DNA of 7,494 nt from a bacterium HR41 (GTDB lineage: Bacteria; Actinomycetota; Thermoleophilia; Solirubrobacterales; Thermoleophilaceae): positions 1 to 7,494 of the forward strand of contig BEIR01000052.1 in the NCBI GenBank assembly GCA_002898855.1, written 5' to 3'. The notes beneath the pieces were generated by a model. It had not been told where the DNA came from and did not search any database. It worked only from the letters and a program-made list of their open reading frames with translations. Each line of letters opens with the position of its first letter. Positions within the stretch are counted from its first letter, which is position 1. Made by a program: the position numbers and the translations under genes. This document shows positions 1 to 6,222 of this stretch, one piece after another.

Positions 1-336
1 CCGCGACGACTGTGGCCGCTCGCCTGCGGTCCGCAGCCAGAGGTGCTCGGCGTGCGCGTGCCCTGCCTCGAGGGCACGCTCGCGCCGCTCGCTGGCGCGC
101 GCGTCGCGGTGTTGCAGTCGAGCGCCAACCTTTCGGGCGCGAGCGACGTGCGCTCGCTAGACGCGCTCGAACCGGCGATCGCCGCGAGCGTCGACCTGCT
201 GCTCGACGGGGGCGAGCTGCCGGGCACACCGTCGACGGTCATCGACCTGACCGAGTACGAGCGGAGCGGCGCCTGGCGGATAGTGCGCGAGGGGGCGGTC
301 GACGCCGCCCGTGTCGCCGAGCTCCTCAGCGGCTGA
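1..336 (+). CDS. tsaC: TsaC/YrdC-type L-threonylcarbamoyladenylate synthase, 3' part
   Basis: The reading frame is open from the first base and gives the last 111 residues of a Sua5/YciO/YrdC-family protein; the N-terminal half lies outside the window. Family hallmarks visible are LACG followed by LGVRVP, the QSSANLSG segment, the LLLDGG segment and the terminal PSTVIDLT, then WRIVREGAV. Known role of the family: it uses threonine, bicarbonate and ATP to make threonylcarbamoyl-AMP, the first step of t6A modification of ANN-decoding tRNAs in the cytoplasm. The protein ends soon after the YrdC fold, so it is the short TsaC type without the extra C-terminal Sua5 domain. An internal GTG at 43 could look like a start, but the upstream residues match the family, so it is not the true one. 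glyA follows after 43 bp on the same strand. Confidence 0.9.
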   Translation, partial: PRRLWPLACGPQPEVLGVRVPCLEGTLAPLAGARVAVLQSSANLSGASDVRSLDALEPAIAASVDLLLDGGELPGTPSTVIDLTEYERSGAWRIVREGAVDAARVAELLSG

Positions 337-366
337 GCCCGTAGCTGCTGTGGGGGGCGGCGGTGG

Positions 367-379
367 TACCGTGCCGTCG
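367..379 (+). promoter_or_regulatory. Putative leaderless promoter of glyA (-10 TACCGT)
   Basis: TACCGT (367-372) fits an actinobacterial TANNNT -10 element and is directly preceded by TGG, an extended -10-like TGn. It ends 7 nt before the ATG at 380, so transcription would begin at or next to the start codon. No recognisable -35 is present. The same arrangement precedes the wecA-like and yjbQ genes, which is the main reason to call it. It is inferred from sequence only. Confidence 0.4.
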
Positions 380-1660
380 ATGGGCGACGTTCCGAACGAC
401 TTCTTCCACCGCTCGCTGGAGGAGGTGGATCCCGAGCTGGCCGCCGCGGTCGCCGCCGAGCAGCGCCGCCAAGAGGCGACGCTCGAGATGATCGCCTCCG
501 AGAACTTCGTGCCGCGCGCCGTGCTCGAGTGCCAGGGGTCGGTGCTCACCAACAAGTACGCCGAGGGCTACCCAGGGCGCCGCTACTACGGGGGCTGCGA
601 GCACGTCGACGTCGCCGAGCAGCTTGCGATCGACCGCGCCAAGGAGCTGTTCGGGGCCGAGCACGCCAACGTGCAGCCGCACGCCGGAGCCCAGGCCAAC
701 ACCGCCGTGTACATGGCCCTGCTCGAACCCGGCGACACGATCCTCGGGATGAAACTCGACCACGGCGGCCATCTCACGCACGGCATGCGCATCAACTTCT
801 CGGGTCGCTACTTCGATGTCGTCGCCTACGGCGTGCGCGAAAGCGACTCGCGCATCGACATGGACGAGGTCGCGCGCTTGGCGCGCGAACACCGGCCGAA
901 GCTGATCGTCGCCGGATGGTCGGCCTACCCGCGGCAGCTCGACTTCGCCGCTTTCCGCGCGATCGCCGACGAGGTCGGCGCCTACCTGATGGTCGATATG
1001 GCCCACTTCGCCGGGCTCGTCGCCGCCGGCGAGCACCCGAACCCGGTTCCCTACGCTGATGTCGTCACCACAACCACCCACAAGACGCTCGGCGGTGCGC
1101 GCGGCGGGATGATCCTGTGCCGCGGGGAGCTGGCGAAGAAGATCGACTCCGCGGTCTTCCCGGGCAACCAAGGCGGACCGCTGATGCACGTCATCGCCGC
1201 CAAGGCCGTGACCCTCAGGATCGCTCAGAGCGAGCAGTTCCGCGAGCGCCAGCGGCGCACCCGCGCGGGGGCGGCGATCCTTGCCGAAGAGTTGCTTACC
1301 GCCGGGCTCGACGTGCTCACCGGCGGCACCGACGTGCACCTGGTGCTGGTCGACTTGCGCCGTTCGGAGCTCGACGGCAAGCAGGCCGAGGACCGTCTCC
1401 ACCGCATCGGAATCACCGTCAACCGCAACACCGTGCCGTTCGATCCGCGCCCGCCGATGGTCTCCTCCGGTGTGCGCATCGGAACACCGGCCCTGGCGAC
1501 GCGCGGCTTCGGGCCCGACGAGTTCCGCGAGGTGGGTCGCATCATCGCCAGCGCCCTCAGCGACCGTTTCGACGAAGCACGCGAACAGGAGCTCGCCCAG
1601 CGCGTGCGTCAGCTCGCCGAGCGCTTCCCGCTCTACGCTGCCGCTACAGCCGCGGCTTAG
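380..1660 (+). CDS. glyA: Serine hydroxymethyltransferase
   Basis: A complete 426-residue PLP enzyme, the usual length for bacterial SHMT. Known reaction: serine plus tetrahydrofolate to glycine plus 5,10-methylene-THF, the main cytoplasmic source of one-carbon units. Signatures in order are MIASENFV (38-44), [18 protein letters not shown] (57-74), [12 protein letters not shown] (178-189), VDMAHFAG (205-212, Asp206 facing the PLP ring nitrogen), TTTTHK with Lys235 as the Schiff-base lysine, FPGNQGGPL (260-268), and [15 protein letters not shown] (357-371) with the carboxylate-binding arginine. The loop after Lys235 reads TLGGARGG where TLRGPRGG is common, a mild variant. I chose ATG 380 because the family N-terminus begins here and a TANNNT element lies 7 nt upstream. 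GTG 371 is possible; a GTG at 311 would add Gly/Ser-rich sequence overlapping tsaC and is unlikely. Confidence 0.97.
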   Translation: MGDVPNDFFHRSLEEVDPELAAAVAAEQRRQEATLEMIASENFVPRAVLECQGSVLTNKYAEGYPGRRYYGGCEHVDVAEQLAIDRAKELFGAEHANVQPHAGAQANTAVYMALLEPGDTILGMKLDHGGHLTHGMRINFSGRYFDVVAYGVRESDSRIDMDEVARLAREHRPKLIVAGWSAYPRQLDFAAFRAIADEVGAYLMVDMAHFAGLVAAGEHPNPVPYADVVTTTTHKTLGGARGGMILCRGELAKKIDSAVFPGNQGGPLMHVIAAKAVTLRIAQSEQFRERQRRTRAGAAILAEELLTAGLDVLTGGTDVHLVLVDLRRSELDGKQAEDRLHRIGITVNRNTVPFDPRPPMVSSGVRIGTPALATRGFGPDEFREVGRIIASALSDRFDEAREQELAQRVRQLAERFPLYAAATAAA

Positions 1661-1682
1661 CGGCGCGCGCCGACAGCACGGC

Positions 1683-1696
1683 TAGCCTGCAGGGGC
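1683..1696 (+). promoter_or_regulatory. Putative leaderless promoter of the wecA-like gene (-10 TAGCCT)
   Basis: The 36-bp gap after glyA contains TAGCCT (1683-1688), a TANNNT hexamer ending 8 nt before GTG 1697. The preceding bases are CGGC, as they are before the TAAGTT element of yjbQ. No -35 is evident. AGGGG at 1691-1695 could instead be a Shine-Dalgarno for an in-frame GTG at 1703 (7-nt spacing), so the leaderless reading competes with a conventional one. Read-through from glyA is also possible. Confidence 0.35.
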
Positions 1697-2887
1697 GTGG
1701 GTGTGCGCGACGCGATTGGGGCATTCGCGGTCGCGACGGTCGTGTCCTGGCTCGCCACGCCGGTGAGCGCCCTGCTCGCGCGACGCGTCGGCGTGATCCA
1801 CGTGCCGCGCGAGCGCGACCTTCACGAGCGCCCGACGCCGGGGCTCGGGGGTCTGGCGATCCTCGCTGCGGTGCTCGTCGCGGCGGCCGTTTTCTTGCCG
1901 CTGCGGGGGGAATACCTGGGGATCCTCGCCGGTGCCGTGGCGATCACTCTGCTCGGTGCGGTCGACGATCGCGTCGATCTGCACCCGGCGGCGAAGCTCG
2001 CCGGCCAGACAGCCGCCGCGACGCTGCCGGTCGCGGCGGGCGTGTACGTCGACCACGTGACGCTGCCGTTCCTGGGCGCGTTCGACCTCGGACCGGCCGG
2101 TCCGCCGCTGACGGTGATCGGCGTTGTCGCGGTCGTGAACGCCGTCAACTGGACCGACGGGGTGGACGGGCTCGCCGCCGGCGTGTGTCTGATCGCTGCC
2201 CTGACCTTCGCCGTGCTCGCGCTGTCGCTCGACCGCGACGCCGCCGGTGTTCTCGCTGCACTGACGGCCGGTGCGGCGGCGGGCTTTCTCTGGCACAACT
2301 TCCACCCGGCGTCGGTGTTCATGGGCGACGCCGGTTCGAACCTGCTTGGTTTGCTGCTGGCCTGTGTCGCCATCCAGGGGGTGCTCAAGACAGCGGCGGT
2401 GGTGGCGCTCTTTTTCCCGCTGATGGTGCTCGCCGTTCCCGCCGCCGACGCCACGTTCGTGATCGCCAAGCGCATCAAGTACCGGCGGCCGGTGTACTCC
2501 GCCGACCGCTGGCACTTCCACCACCGCTTCGCGAACATCGGTTTCTCGCAGCGACGGACAGTGCTCTACCTGTACGGCTGGTCGCTGTCGCTCGCGGCGC
2601 TTGCGCTCGCCTTGCGCTTCGTGCCCTACTCGGACGAGGCGGGCCGCCTCCACCTGGGCTGGTCGGCGGTGCTCGGAGTTTTCGCGCTCGTAGCGCTGGT
2701 GGCGAGCGTCTATGTCGTCTACGTCCTCGAGATCCTCAAGTTCCGTCGTTGGCGCGAGCGACAGCTGCGCCGTCAGGTCGAGACAGGGGAGATCCCGCCG
2801 CTGTCGGCCGACCAGATCGAGCGCGAGATCGCTCGCGAGATCGAGACGGGCGAGTTCGAGGCGGTGGGCGGAAACGGTCGCGGCTAG
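1697..2887 (+). CDS. wecA: WecA/TagO-like polyprenyl-phosphate sugar-1-phosphate transferase
   Basis: A multi-pass membrane protein of 396 residues in the glycosyltransferase-4 (MraY/WecA) family. Family role: transfer of a sugar-1-phosphate, typically GlcNAc-1-P from UDP-GlcNAc, to undecaprenyl or decaprenyl phosphate on the inner membrane face, the first step of a lipid-linked glycan. Motifs: HERPTPGLGG (43-52), Asp-rich DDRVD (90-94), NAVNWTDGVDGLAAG (148-162), NFHPASVFMGDAGS (201-214) and the sugar-nucleotide loop DRWHFHHRF (270-278). DDxxD and the HxHH loop point to WecA/TagO rather than MraY, although NWTDGVDG is MraY-like. After the last membrane segment (about 323-347) comes a charged cytoplasmic tail with two ETGE motifs (362-365, 383-386). 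The last 152 bp are antisense to the radical SAM gene. GTG 1703 is an alternative start. The exact sugar cannot be read from sequence. Confidence 0.87.
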   Translation: MGVRDAIGAFAVATVVSWLATPVSALLARRVGVIHVPRERDLHERPTPGLGGLAILAAVLVAAAVFLPLRGEYLGILAGAVAITLLGAVDDRVDLHPAAKLAGQTAAATLPVAAGVYVDHVTLPFLGAFDLGPAGPPLTVIGVVAVVNAVNWTDGVDGLAAGVCLIAALTFAVLALSLDRDAAGVLAALTAGAAAGFLWHNFHPASVFMGDAGSNLLGLLLACVAIQGVLKTAAVVALFFPLMVLAVPAADATFVIAKRIKYRRPVYSADRWHFHHRFANIGFSQRRTVLYLYGWSLSLAALALALRFVPYSDEAGRLHLGWSAVLGVFALVALVASVYVVYVLEILKFRRWRERQLRRQVETGEIPPLSADQIEREIAREIETGEFEAVGGNGRG

Positions 2888-3797
2888 CGGCGAGCGCGCG
2901 CAGCAACCGCTCCCGCTCGTTGCGCGGCAGGTAGGCGCCGCGCGCGTACAGCTGGGTGTAGCGAGCGACGAGCTCGGGTCGCTGTTCGCCGAGCCAGGCG
3001 AAGAAGAGGTCGCGCAGCTCGCCGCGAAGGTGGAGCGGAATGCCAACTACGCGCGTCGCACCAGCCTCGCGGGCCGCTTCGACGACGGCCTCGATCTGGC
3101 GGGGTGCGTCGTTGATGCCGGGCATCAGCGGCGCGACCATGACGGTGGTCGGGATGCCGTTGCGCGCCAGTTCGGCTACCGCCTCGAGGCGGGCGCGGGG
3201 GTGGGGAGTGTGCGGCTCGGTTGCCCGCCAGGCGCGCTCGTCGACGGTTGGGATCGAAAGTCCAGCCTCGAACCCGGGACCGGCCGCGAGCTCCCGGAAG
3301 AAGCGCAGGTCGCGAAGCAGCAGCGGCGACTTCGTTAGCAGGGAGGCAGGTGTGGCGGAGTCGCGCAGCGCTTCCCAGATTCCCGGCAGGAGGCGGTAGC
3401 GCGCCTCGGCCCACTGGTAGGGGTCGGTGTTGGTGCCGAGCGCCACCGGTTCGCGGCACCAGTCGGCCCGCAACAGCTCGGCGCGTGCGAGCTCGGGGGC
3501 GTTGACCTTGACGACGATGCGACGCTCGAAGTCGCGGCCCGGGTCGAGGTCGAGGTAGCGGTGCGAAGGCCGGGCGAAGCAGTAGACGCAAGCGTGAGTG
3601 CAGCCGCGGTACGGGTTGATCGTCCAGCGAAACGGAAGCCGCGAACGCGTCGGCACGCGATTCAGCAGCGAGCGCGCCCGCACCTCGAGAAAGCGCACGT
3701 CGGCGGCCGCCGGCGGATCGAAGTGGCGAAAGTCGGCGGCGCTCTCGAGGCCGGGTAGGGCCGGTTGGCGGTCGGCGGTCAGCGTGCGCCAGCGCAC
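2736..3797 (-). CDS. Rv2578c-family radical SAM protein (SplB-like)
   Basis: A 353-residue radical SAM protein. CTHACVYC places the [4Fe-4S] cysteines at 66, 70 and 73 (Cx3Cx2C), just after FRWTINPYRG. Later conserved parts are ALGTNTDPYQ, the LLTKSPLLLRDL strand, MVAPLMPGIND, and GIPLHLRG near the C-terminus. The protein resembles the actinobacterial Rv2578c group, annotated as SplB-like (COG1533), whose reaction is not established. I placed the start at GTG 3797 because the protein then begins VRWRTL, like the short MRW N-terminus I recall for the mycobacterial member; a TTG at 3872 would add 25 Arg-rich residues. The final 50 or so residues, Arg/Pro/Ser-rich, are antisense to the wecA-like gene and look like run-on sequence rather than part of the fold. 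yjbQ lies 106 bp upstream on the same strand and may be cotranscribed. Confidence 0.88.
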   Translation of the reverse strand: MRWRTLTADRQPALPGLESAADFRHFDPPAAADVRFLEVRARSLLNRVPTRSRLPFRWTINPYRGCTHACVYCFARPSHRYLDLDPGRDFERRIVVKVNAPELARAELLRADWCREPVALGTNTDPYQWAEARYRLLPGIWEALRDSATPASLLTKSPLLLRDLRFFRELAAGPGFEAGLSIPTVDERAWRATEPHTPHPRARLEAVAELARNGIPTTVMVAPLMPGINDAPRQIEAVVEAAREAGATRVVGIPLHLRGELRDLFFAWLGEQRPELVARYTQLYARGAYLPRNERERLLRALAASRDRFRPPPRTRPSRSRERSRARSGRPTAAGSPLSRPDGAAVARANDGT

Positions 3798-3903
3798 GAA
3801 CAGATGTTCGCATCGCTGTCGGACGGTGCCGCCGCGACGTCCGTGCGTTCCACGGCCCGCCCTCTGCGCCAAGCCCTCGCCGCGCGCACGCAGCGCGAGG
3901 CGT

Positions 3904-4323
3904 TCACTCGCCGAACACGGTCACCACAACCGTGCGCGTGCCGCCGTGGTCGCGGTGCTCGCACAGATAGATCCCTTGCCAGGTGCCCAAAAGCGGCTCG
4001 CCGTCGGCGACCGGGAACGACACCGAGCTGCCGAGCAGGCTCGCCTTTATGTGCGCCGGCATGTCGTCGGGGCCTTCGAGGGTGTGCGAGAAGTACGCGG
4101 CACCGTCGGGGACGGCGCGGTCGAACCAGCTCGCGAAGTCGCGCCTTACGTCGGGACTGGCGTTCTCGTTGAGCGTCAGCGCCGCCGAGGTGTGGCGGAT
4201 GAAGATGTGCACGATTCCGACCCGCAGCTGGCGGATCTCCGGCACCGCGGCGAGCACCTCGTCGGTGACGAGATGGAAGCCGCGCGGGCGCGGTCGCAAC
4301 CGCAGTGTGCGCTGGAGCCACAT
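3904..4323 (-). CDS. yjbQ: YjbQ/UPF0047 family protein
   Basis: A complete 139-residue member of the YjbQ (UPF0047) family, of normal length. Conserved blocks are HTSAALTLNEN (44-54), His80, EGPDDMPAHIK (83-93), LGTWQGIYLCEHRDHGG (112-128) and a final beta strand. The three histidines and the acidic residues form the likely active or metal site of this small trimeric fold. Databases often call it secondary thiamine-phosphate synthase because some members can partly replace ThiE; the physiological role is not settled. The start at ATG 4323 is well supported: it gives the family N-terminus and lies 7 nt after a TAAGTT element on the minus strand. It is divergent from the GGDEF-HD-GYP gene and upstream of the radical SAM gene. 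Confidence 0.92.
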   Translation of the reverse strand: MWLQRTLRLRPRPRGFHLVTDEVLAAVPEIRQLRVGIVHIFIRHTSAALTLNENASPDVRRDFASWFDRAVPDGAAYFSHTLEGPDDMPAHIKASLLGSSVSFPVADGEPLLGTWQGIYLCEHRDHGGTRTVVVTVFGE

Positions 4324-4336
4324 GGCTGCGAACTTA
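4324..4336 (-). promoter_or_regulatory. Putative leaderless promoter of yjbQ (-10 TAAGTT)
   Basis: Read on the minus strand, GGC-TAAGTT-CGCAGCC-ATG: a TANNNT hexamer (4336 down to 4331) ends 7 nt before the start codon, exactly the spacing seen at glyA. No Shine-Dalgarno-like purine run lies between them, so a leaderless mRNA is the simplest reading. No clear -35 is present; the -35 region falls within the 25-bp tandem repeat. Confidence 0.42.
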
Positions 4337-4344
4337 GCCGGCTA

Positions 4345-4419
4345 GCGAGGGCGTCGCCGTAGCTGACTGGCGAGGGCGTCGCCGTAGCCGGCTGGCGGTG
4401 GCGTCACCGGGGGTGGCCG
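4345..4419. repeat. 25-bp tandem repeat, three units
   Basis: Units at 4345-4369, 4370-4394 and 4395-4419. The first two begin GCGAGGGCGTCGCCGTAGC and differ at only two positions; the third is clearly diverged (begins GCGGTGGCGTCACC). The first two contain GGCG-T-CGCC, a small perfect inverted repeat. The array sits between divergent yjbQ and the GGDEF-HD-GYP gene and covers the yjbQ -35 region. Confidence 0.75.
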
Positions 4420-4444
4420 CGAACAGCCTGCGGCTTTATCGTGG

Positions 4445-4462
4445 AGGGGGCACCTGTCCCCT
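4445..4462. other. Hairpin in the GGDEF-HD-GYP upstream region
   Basis: AGGGGGC-ACCT-GTCCCCT can fold into a 7-bp stem with one G-U pair and a 4-nt loop, 110 bp before the ATG at 4573. No U-tract follows and no plus-strand gene precedes it within 1.5 kb, so it is not a convincing terminator. It might be a leader structure or a repeat remnant. The rest of 4420-4572 shows no recognisable gene or known RNA. Confidence 0.4.
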
Positions 4463-4572
4463 GGCACGCGGCCGCCGCGATCGCTCGGCGCGGGCGCTCA
4501 CGGCGTTCGTGCGCCGAGAGTCGTGCCACCGTCGCGCCTCGTGAGCGCGGGTGGGCGGGCTCCTACGTTGCC

Positions 4573-6222
4573 ATGAACGCAGCTACTCCTTCGACGATCG
4601 GGCGACCGACCAACTGGCGGGACGTCTTCAGCAGCGGGCCGATCGCGCCGCTGCCAGCGCTCGCGCTCGTCGGCGCCGTCGTGGCGTGGGTTGGCGCGCT
4701 AGTCGGCGCGATCGTGGTGCTGTTGCCCGGTGCGCCGCTCGCGCGCCCGGAGCTGGTGTTCGCGGCGGCCGCGGGCGCCGCGGTGCTGGGCGCGGCGTTG
4801 GCGCTGGCGCGCGCCCGTGCGGGACAGGCTGGGCTGCATGCCGCCATGTTCGTGGGCACGTTGCTCGGCACGCTGGGCGTGCTCGGCTGGGGCAGCGAGC
4901 ATGCCTTCGGCCCGCTCGGCTACGCGTGGGTGGTCGTAGCGGCGTTTGTCTTCTTCCCCGCCTGGCAGTCGCTGCTCCACGTCGCGAGCGTAGCGGTGGT
5001 CTACGCGCTGGCGATGGTGTTCGACCGCGGCAGTGTCGCCTGGAACGCTTGGTTTGCGACCGTCACCGCCCTTGCCGGGGCCGGTGCGATCGTCACCCTC
5101 GCGCGCGTCCGTGCGACCGCGCTTCTGCAGCAGCTCGAGGAGGCCGCGGGCCGCGATCCGCTCACGGGGCTGGCCAACCGCCGCTCGCTCCAAGATGCGT
5201 TCGACATCGAGCTCGAGCGGGCCCGGCGCACTGGCCGTCCGCTCGCCGTGTTGCTCGTCGACATCGACCGCTTCAAACGCGTCAACGATCGCTGCGGCCA
5301 CCAGTGCGGCGACGAGGTGCTGCGCACGCTCGCGCGTGTGCTGCAAGCTTCGAAGCGCGGCTTCGACCTGGCGGCAAGGCACGGCGGCGAGGAGTTCGTT
5401 CTGCTCGCGCCGGACTGCGACGAGCACGGCGCTTACATGCTCGCCGAGCGCCTGCGGACCGCTGTCGAGCGAGCGTTCGCCGACCACCAGGCTGGGCCGG
5501 TTACCGTGAGCATTGGAGCGGCCGTACATCCCGTTCACGGTCAGACGTTCGAGGCTCTTCTCAACGCGGCCGACGAAGCGATGTACGCCGCCAAGAAGCT
5601 CGGCCGCAACCGCACCGTGATCTCGAGTGCCGAGATCGAACGCGCCGCCGAGCTCGACGTGACCGCCGGCGGGCGCGTCGAGCTGGCCGCGCTTGTCGAC
5701 CTCGCCGAGGCGGTCGATATGGCGACGATCGGCAACACCAGCCACTGCCAGCGGGTGGCGCGCTTCGCCGAGCTCGCGGCGCGTGAGACAGGTCTTCCCG
5801 CTCACCGCGTCGAACAGGTTCGTCTCGCCGCGCTACTCCACGACGTCGGCACGATCGCGATTCCCGACGAGATCGAGCGCAAAAAGGGGCCGCTCACCTA
5901 CGAGGAGTGGGAGTTCGTGCGTGCTCACCCGGTTGTCGGGGCGCGCATGCTCGAGGTCACCGAGCACCGCGAACTCGGGCGTTGGGTCCGCGCGCACCAC
6001 GAGCACCTCGACGGCAGCGGCTATCCCGACGGGCTGAGCGGCGCCGACGTTCCGCTCGAGGCGCGCATCATCGCTGTCGCCGAGGCGTACGAGGCGATGA
6101 CGAGCGACCGTCCCTACCGGCCGCGGCTCACTCACCGCGAGGCCGTCGCGGAGCTGCGCTCCGCGGCGGGCCAGCGTTTCGATACCGAGGTGGTCGAGGC
6201 GCTGGTGAGGGCGCTCGGGTGA
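4573..6222 (+). CDS. Membrane GGDEF-HD-GYP cyclic-di-GMP protein
   Basis: A 549-residue protein with a membrane part (about 25-178, five or six hydrophobic segments, no recognisable sensor fold), then a GGDEF domain (about 190-352) and a C-terminal HD-GYP domain (about 370-549). The GGDEF part looks active: RDPLTGLANRR, metal-binding DIDRFK (230-235), GGEEF (271-275) and inhibitory-site RGFD (262-265), five residues before it. It should make c-di-GMP from two GTP. HD-GYP domains hydrolyse c-di-GMP; here His391, HD (423-424), His452, HHE (475-477) and DGSGYP (480-485) remain, but HDxGK is HDVGT (Thr427) and the usual VAD is VAE (Glu504), so hydrolysis is uncertain. ATG 4573 is chosen because GTG 4441 would add 44 Arg/Ala-rich residues. 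TACGTT lies only 3 nt upstream, too close for the leaderless pattern. It overlaps the next gene by 4 bp. Confidence 0.93.
   Translation: MNAATPSTIGRPTNWRDVFSSGPIAPLPALALVGAVVAWVGALVGAIVVLLPGAPLARPELVFAAAAGAAVLGAALALARARAGQAGLHAAMFVGTLLGTLGVLGWGSEHAFGPLGYAWVVVAAFVFFPAWQSLLHVASVAVVYALAMVFDRGSVAWNAWFATVTALAGAGAIVTLARVRATALLQQLEEAAGRDPLTGLANRRSLQDAFDIELERARRTGRPLAVLLVDIDRFKRVNDRCGHQCGDEVLRTLARVLQASKRGFDLAARHGGEEFVLLAPDCDEHGAYMLAERLRTAVERAFADHQAGPVTVSIGAAVHPVHGQTFEALLNAADEAMYAAKKLGRNRTVISSAEIERAAELDVTAGGRVELAALVDLAEAVDMATIGNTSHCQRVARFAELAARETGLPAHRVEQVRLAALLHDVGTIAIPDEIERKKGPLTYEEWEFVRAHPVVGARMLEVTEHRELGRWVRAHHEHLDGSGYPDGLSGADVPLEARIIAVAEAYEAMTSDRPYRPRLTHREAVAELRSAAGQRFDTEVVEALVRALG
6207..6218 (+). 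promoter_or_regulatory. Shine-Dalgarno GAGGG for the second GGDEF gene
   Basis: GAGGG at 6207-6211, inside the end of the upstream gene, lies 7 nt before GTG 6219. This good spacing decides the start of the downstream gene and supports translational coupling through the GTGA overlap. It contrasts with glyA and yjbQ, which lack a well-placed ribosome-binding site. Confidence 0.7.

Noticed and set aside
311..379. Upstream extension of glyA from GTG 311
   Set aside because: It would overlap tsaC by 26 bp and add a Gly/Ser-rich segment absent from the family; ATG 380 fits the family N-terminus and the promoter spacing.
1082..1105. Altered PLP-lysine loop in SHMT (TLGGARGG) as a sign of changed function
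   Set aside because: The first variable position differs among normal SHMTs and all catalytic residues are present; Pro to Ala alone is not evidence of a new activity.
1117..2934. A 605-codon open frame on the plus strand
   Set aside because: It is out of frame with glyA and the wecA-like gene, which have clear family motifs. The translation is Arg/Pro/Ala-rich without any motif; it is a shadow frame of high-GC DNA.
4425..4439. AGCC-TGC-GGCT followed by TTTAT as a terminator
   Set aside because: Only a 4-bp stem, and no plus-strand gene ends near it; the minus-strand gene starts at 4323 and reads away from it.
4699..5805. A 368-codon minus-strand open frame opposite the GGDEF-HD-GYP gene
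   Set aside because: Antisense shadow of a gene with intact domain motifs; its own translation shows no recognisable domain.
5907..6218. N-terminal extension of the second GGDEF protein
   Set aside because: This part is Arg-rich out-of-frame translation of the HD-GYP region. GTG 6219 has a good ribosome-binding site and the typical 4-bp overlap.
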